Shown here: piece by piece, positions 62,388-64,000 of the stretch | Layout of the letters: each line of letters opens with the position of its first letter | How positions within the stretch are numbered: the stretch's first letter is position 1 | Assembly: GCA_018340375.1 (NCBI GenBank) | Contig: JAFFJZ010000001.1 | Span: 58,086,001 to 58,150,000 of the forward strand | DNA from: Gonatopus flavifemur | Lineage: Eukaryota; Arthropoda; Insecta; Hymenoptera; Dryinidae | DNA length: 64,000 nt | Reading direction: 5' to 3' | The notes under the pieces: model-generated | Seen by the model: the letters and a program-made list of their open reading frames with translations, nothing else | Databases searched by the model: none | What the model was told of the DNA's origin: nothing | Made by a program: the position numbers and the translations under genes

Positions 62388-64000
62388 TTCTGCACGCTTC
62401 TTTCTTTATGTATTTATTCTCGAGGAAGATTAAATCTCGTACTGAATCTTGTAATGTGGAATGAATGGATGAACAATTGATGAGAAGAATATAACTATTA
62501 CTTCTAATCAGAGAGAAATTTCTCACCATATCGAGTATTCATTAACATCGTTTCTCTTTTGATTAAATCAAACGGTTCAATGGAAGAAGATTATGGAGAT
62601 ACAAATTACTTCTGCTAATTCAACAAGTTTAGAAAATCTCGTAACGGAATATCAAGTTAAAATCTCTACTCGGTAAATATCGATCCCCGTATGCAACATT
62701 TTTATGTAAAATATTATGTCTTGTAGTATACATCGAGATCAATAAATTTTAAGTTTAGTCAAATTATATTTCCATAGATTATTCTATATTTTTTTTCAAC
62801 TCCACTGATCATTTCTTCATGGAATCATGAAAAATTTACAACAATGAATGATCTCATTGTGTTCACCAAGATAAAATTCTGAATTGAAATGTCGAGCTAG
62901 AATTACATTGGTAACAAGAACAACAAACAAAAGAAAGAAGAACAATTCAAGAATGTTGCTATTATGATTAAACAACGACCTAATATATATTTTCCGGATC
63001 GTACACAATAATACCAGATACGGCAAGGCAGACAAACAAATTGTCGTAAATCGTTCGCGACAGTCAATGGAGATTCAAACGCAGTCTGCAATTATACGTT
63101 CACCTGCATAACGGTCTCCTATACTACTTTTATTGTAGATTGTAAACTACCGACTGTGAACAATAATCATTTTCCGTATTCCGATGCAGATTCTGTAATT
63201 GGATTCAATTTGATACAACGAATTGATAAATGATGTTAGTGAATGTGATATTATCTTGTCAAGAGATTGAAAATTAAACCTTCAAGCAGAGAAAAAAAAG
63301 AATCAGATTCTCCCTTGAATACATCGACAACCTATCGGCCAATTCTTTTTTGGTTCAATACCATAAATAATCCCCAGCAAACTGACTCTACACGCGATAT
63401 TTATATCTCTCGCATCGTTAAACATAATAGACAAATATAACGATGTTTTCCACAAACCGATAAGTCCCTATATTTATATTCTCTTCACAGTTATGACGAA
63501 TATCCACTTTCTATAGTCCACCCACGAAACTTTTCCACCGTTCATTCCATTGTTTGTCAAATTTATGCAACACGAATACCAACTATTTTCTAATCCTGCA
63601 ACAATCAACCGCAACAAGCTTTTCAGATCAACATTGTAGATCGTGGATCATTTCATAAATTTTTACAATTGTTAATACTCCAACTACAGCTAGTTATGCA
63701 ATTTCACGCGATAGTTGAGCAGTGAAACTAGAATTGAGAGGTGGATTAGCGTGCAGGTGTGATAGTTGAACAAACTTGCAAATTAAGTAATTACGTTGCT
63801 ATCAAACGATGAAGTAAGAAATCCAAAGGAGAACGGCGAAGGAAGTTTCAATCGCGTACAGACTTGTTAAAAAGAACAGTATATTCGCTTGTCAAAGTAA
63901 ATGATGTAATCGAAACGAAGTATGAAAACTAAGGGATTAACTGTAAGTGCCGAGGAAGATAATATTGGATCGAACGAAAGCGTTGTCGCTGATTGACTGA
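62388..64000. other. Right flank, nothing recognised
   Basis: AT-rich sequence without a supported gene, array or element. Confidence 0.5.

Noticed and set aside
1..64000. tRNA genes, rRNA genes and CRISPR arrays
   Set aside because: No convincing tRNA T-arm/acceptor pair, no rRNA-like sequence and no regular repeat-spacer array seen by eye. A tRNAscan and Rfam search would decide.

Overview
The window reads as AT-rich nuclear DNA of an insect. The evidence is small multi-exon genes with GT-AG introns, TATA-driven secreted serine proteases, a Shroom-type cytoskeletal gene split over many exons, and a dense load of small inverted-repeat elements. Hymenoptera is my best guess, but the sequence alone does not prove the order. 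I see no bacterial, viral or organellar block.

Layout. Positions 1-10.4 kb hold no gene I can support. A possible first coding exon lies at 10589-10664 (+). From 11.3 to 24.6 kb there are three tandem S1-family (trypsin-fold) genes on the + strand, each with three exons and identical intron phases (1, then 0). Gene A (11371-12472) is an intact trypsin-like protease. Genes B (16025-18538) and C (20783-24534) are catalytically dead serine protease homologs that lie in a tandem segmental duplication (about 12.95-18.6 kb and 19.4-24.6 kb). Their N-terminal halves differ mostly by amino-acid-changing substitutions, whereas their C-terminal halves are almost identical. Elements inserted into one unit are missing from the other, so filled and empty sites can be read directly.

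From 34.04 kb down to 28.63 kb the minus strand carries six consecutive in-frame exons (about 1,220 codons) of a Shroom-like actin-binding protein. The last one ends at a consensus splice donor. No ASD2-coding exon is visible between there and position 1, so the protease cluster may be nested, on the opposite strand, in a Shroom intron. A short minus-strand exon with a hydrophobic segment and an upstream leader lies at 36.6-37.05 kb.

From 37 to 64 kb there is little convincing coding sequence. Exceptions are a compact minus-strand segment at 50.70-50.98 kb that looks coding but changes frame, and a few weak exon candidates. Near the right end lies a 1,508-bp nearly perfect palindrome (60878-62385).

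The most unusual themes are (1) the pseudoprotease pair with one diversifying half and one homogenised half, and (2) a swarm of more than ten fold-back elements with unrelated interiors that share a terminal signature of the type CAC-G-GAAAAA, plus the large palindrome and two insertions with 5-bp target duplications.
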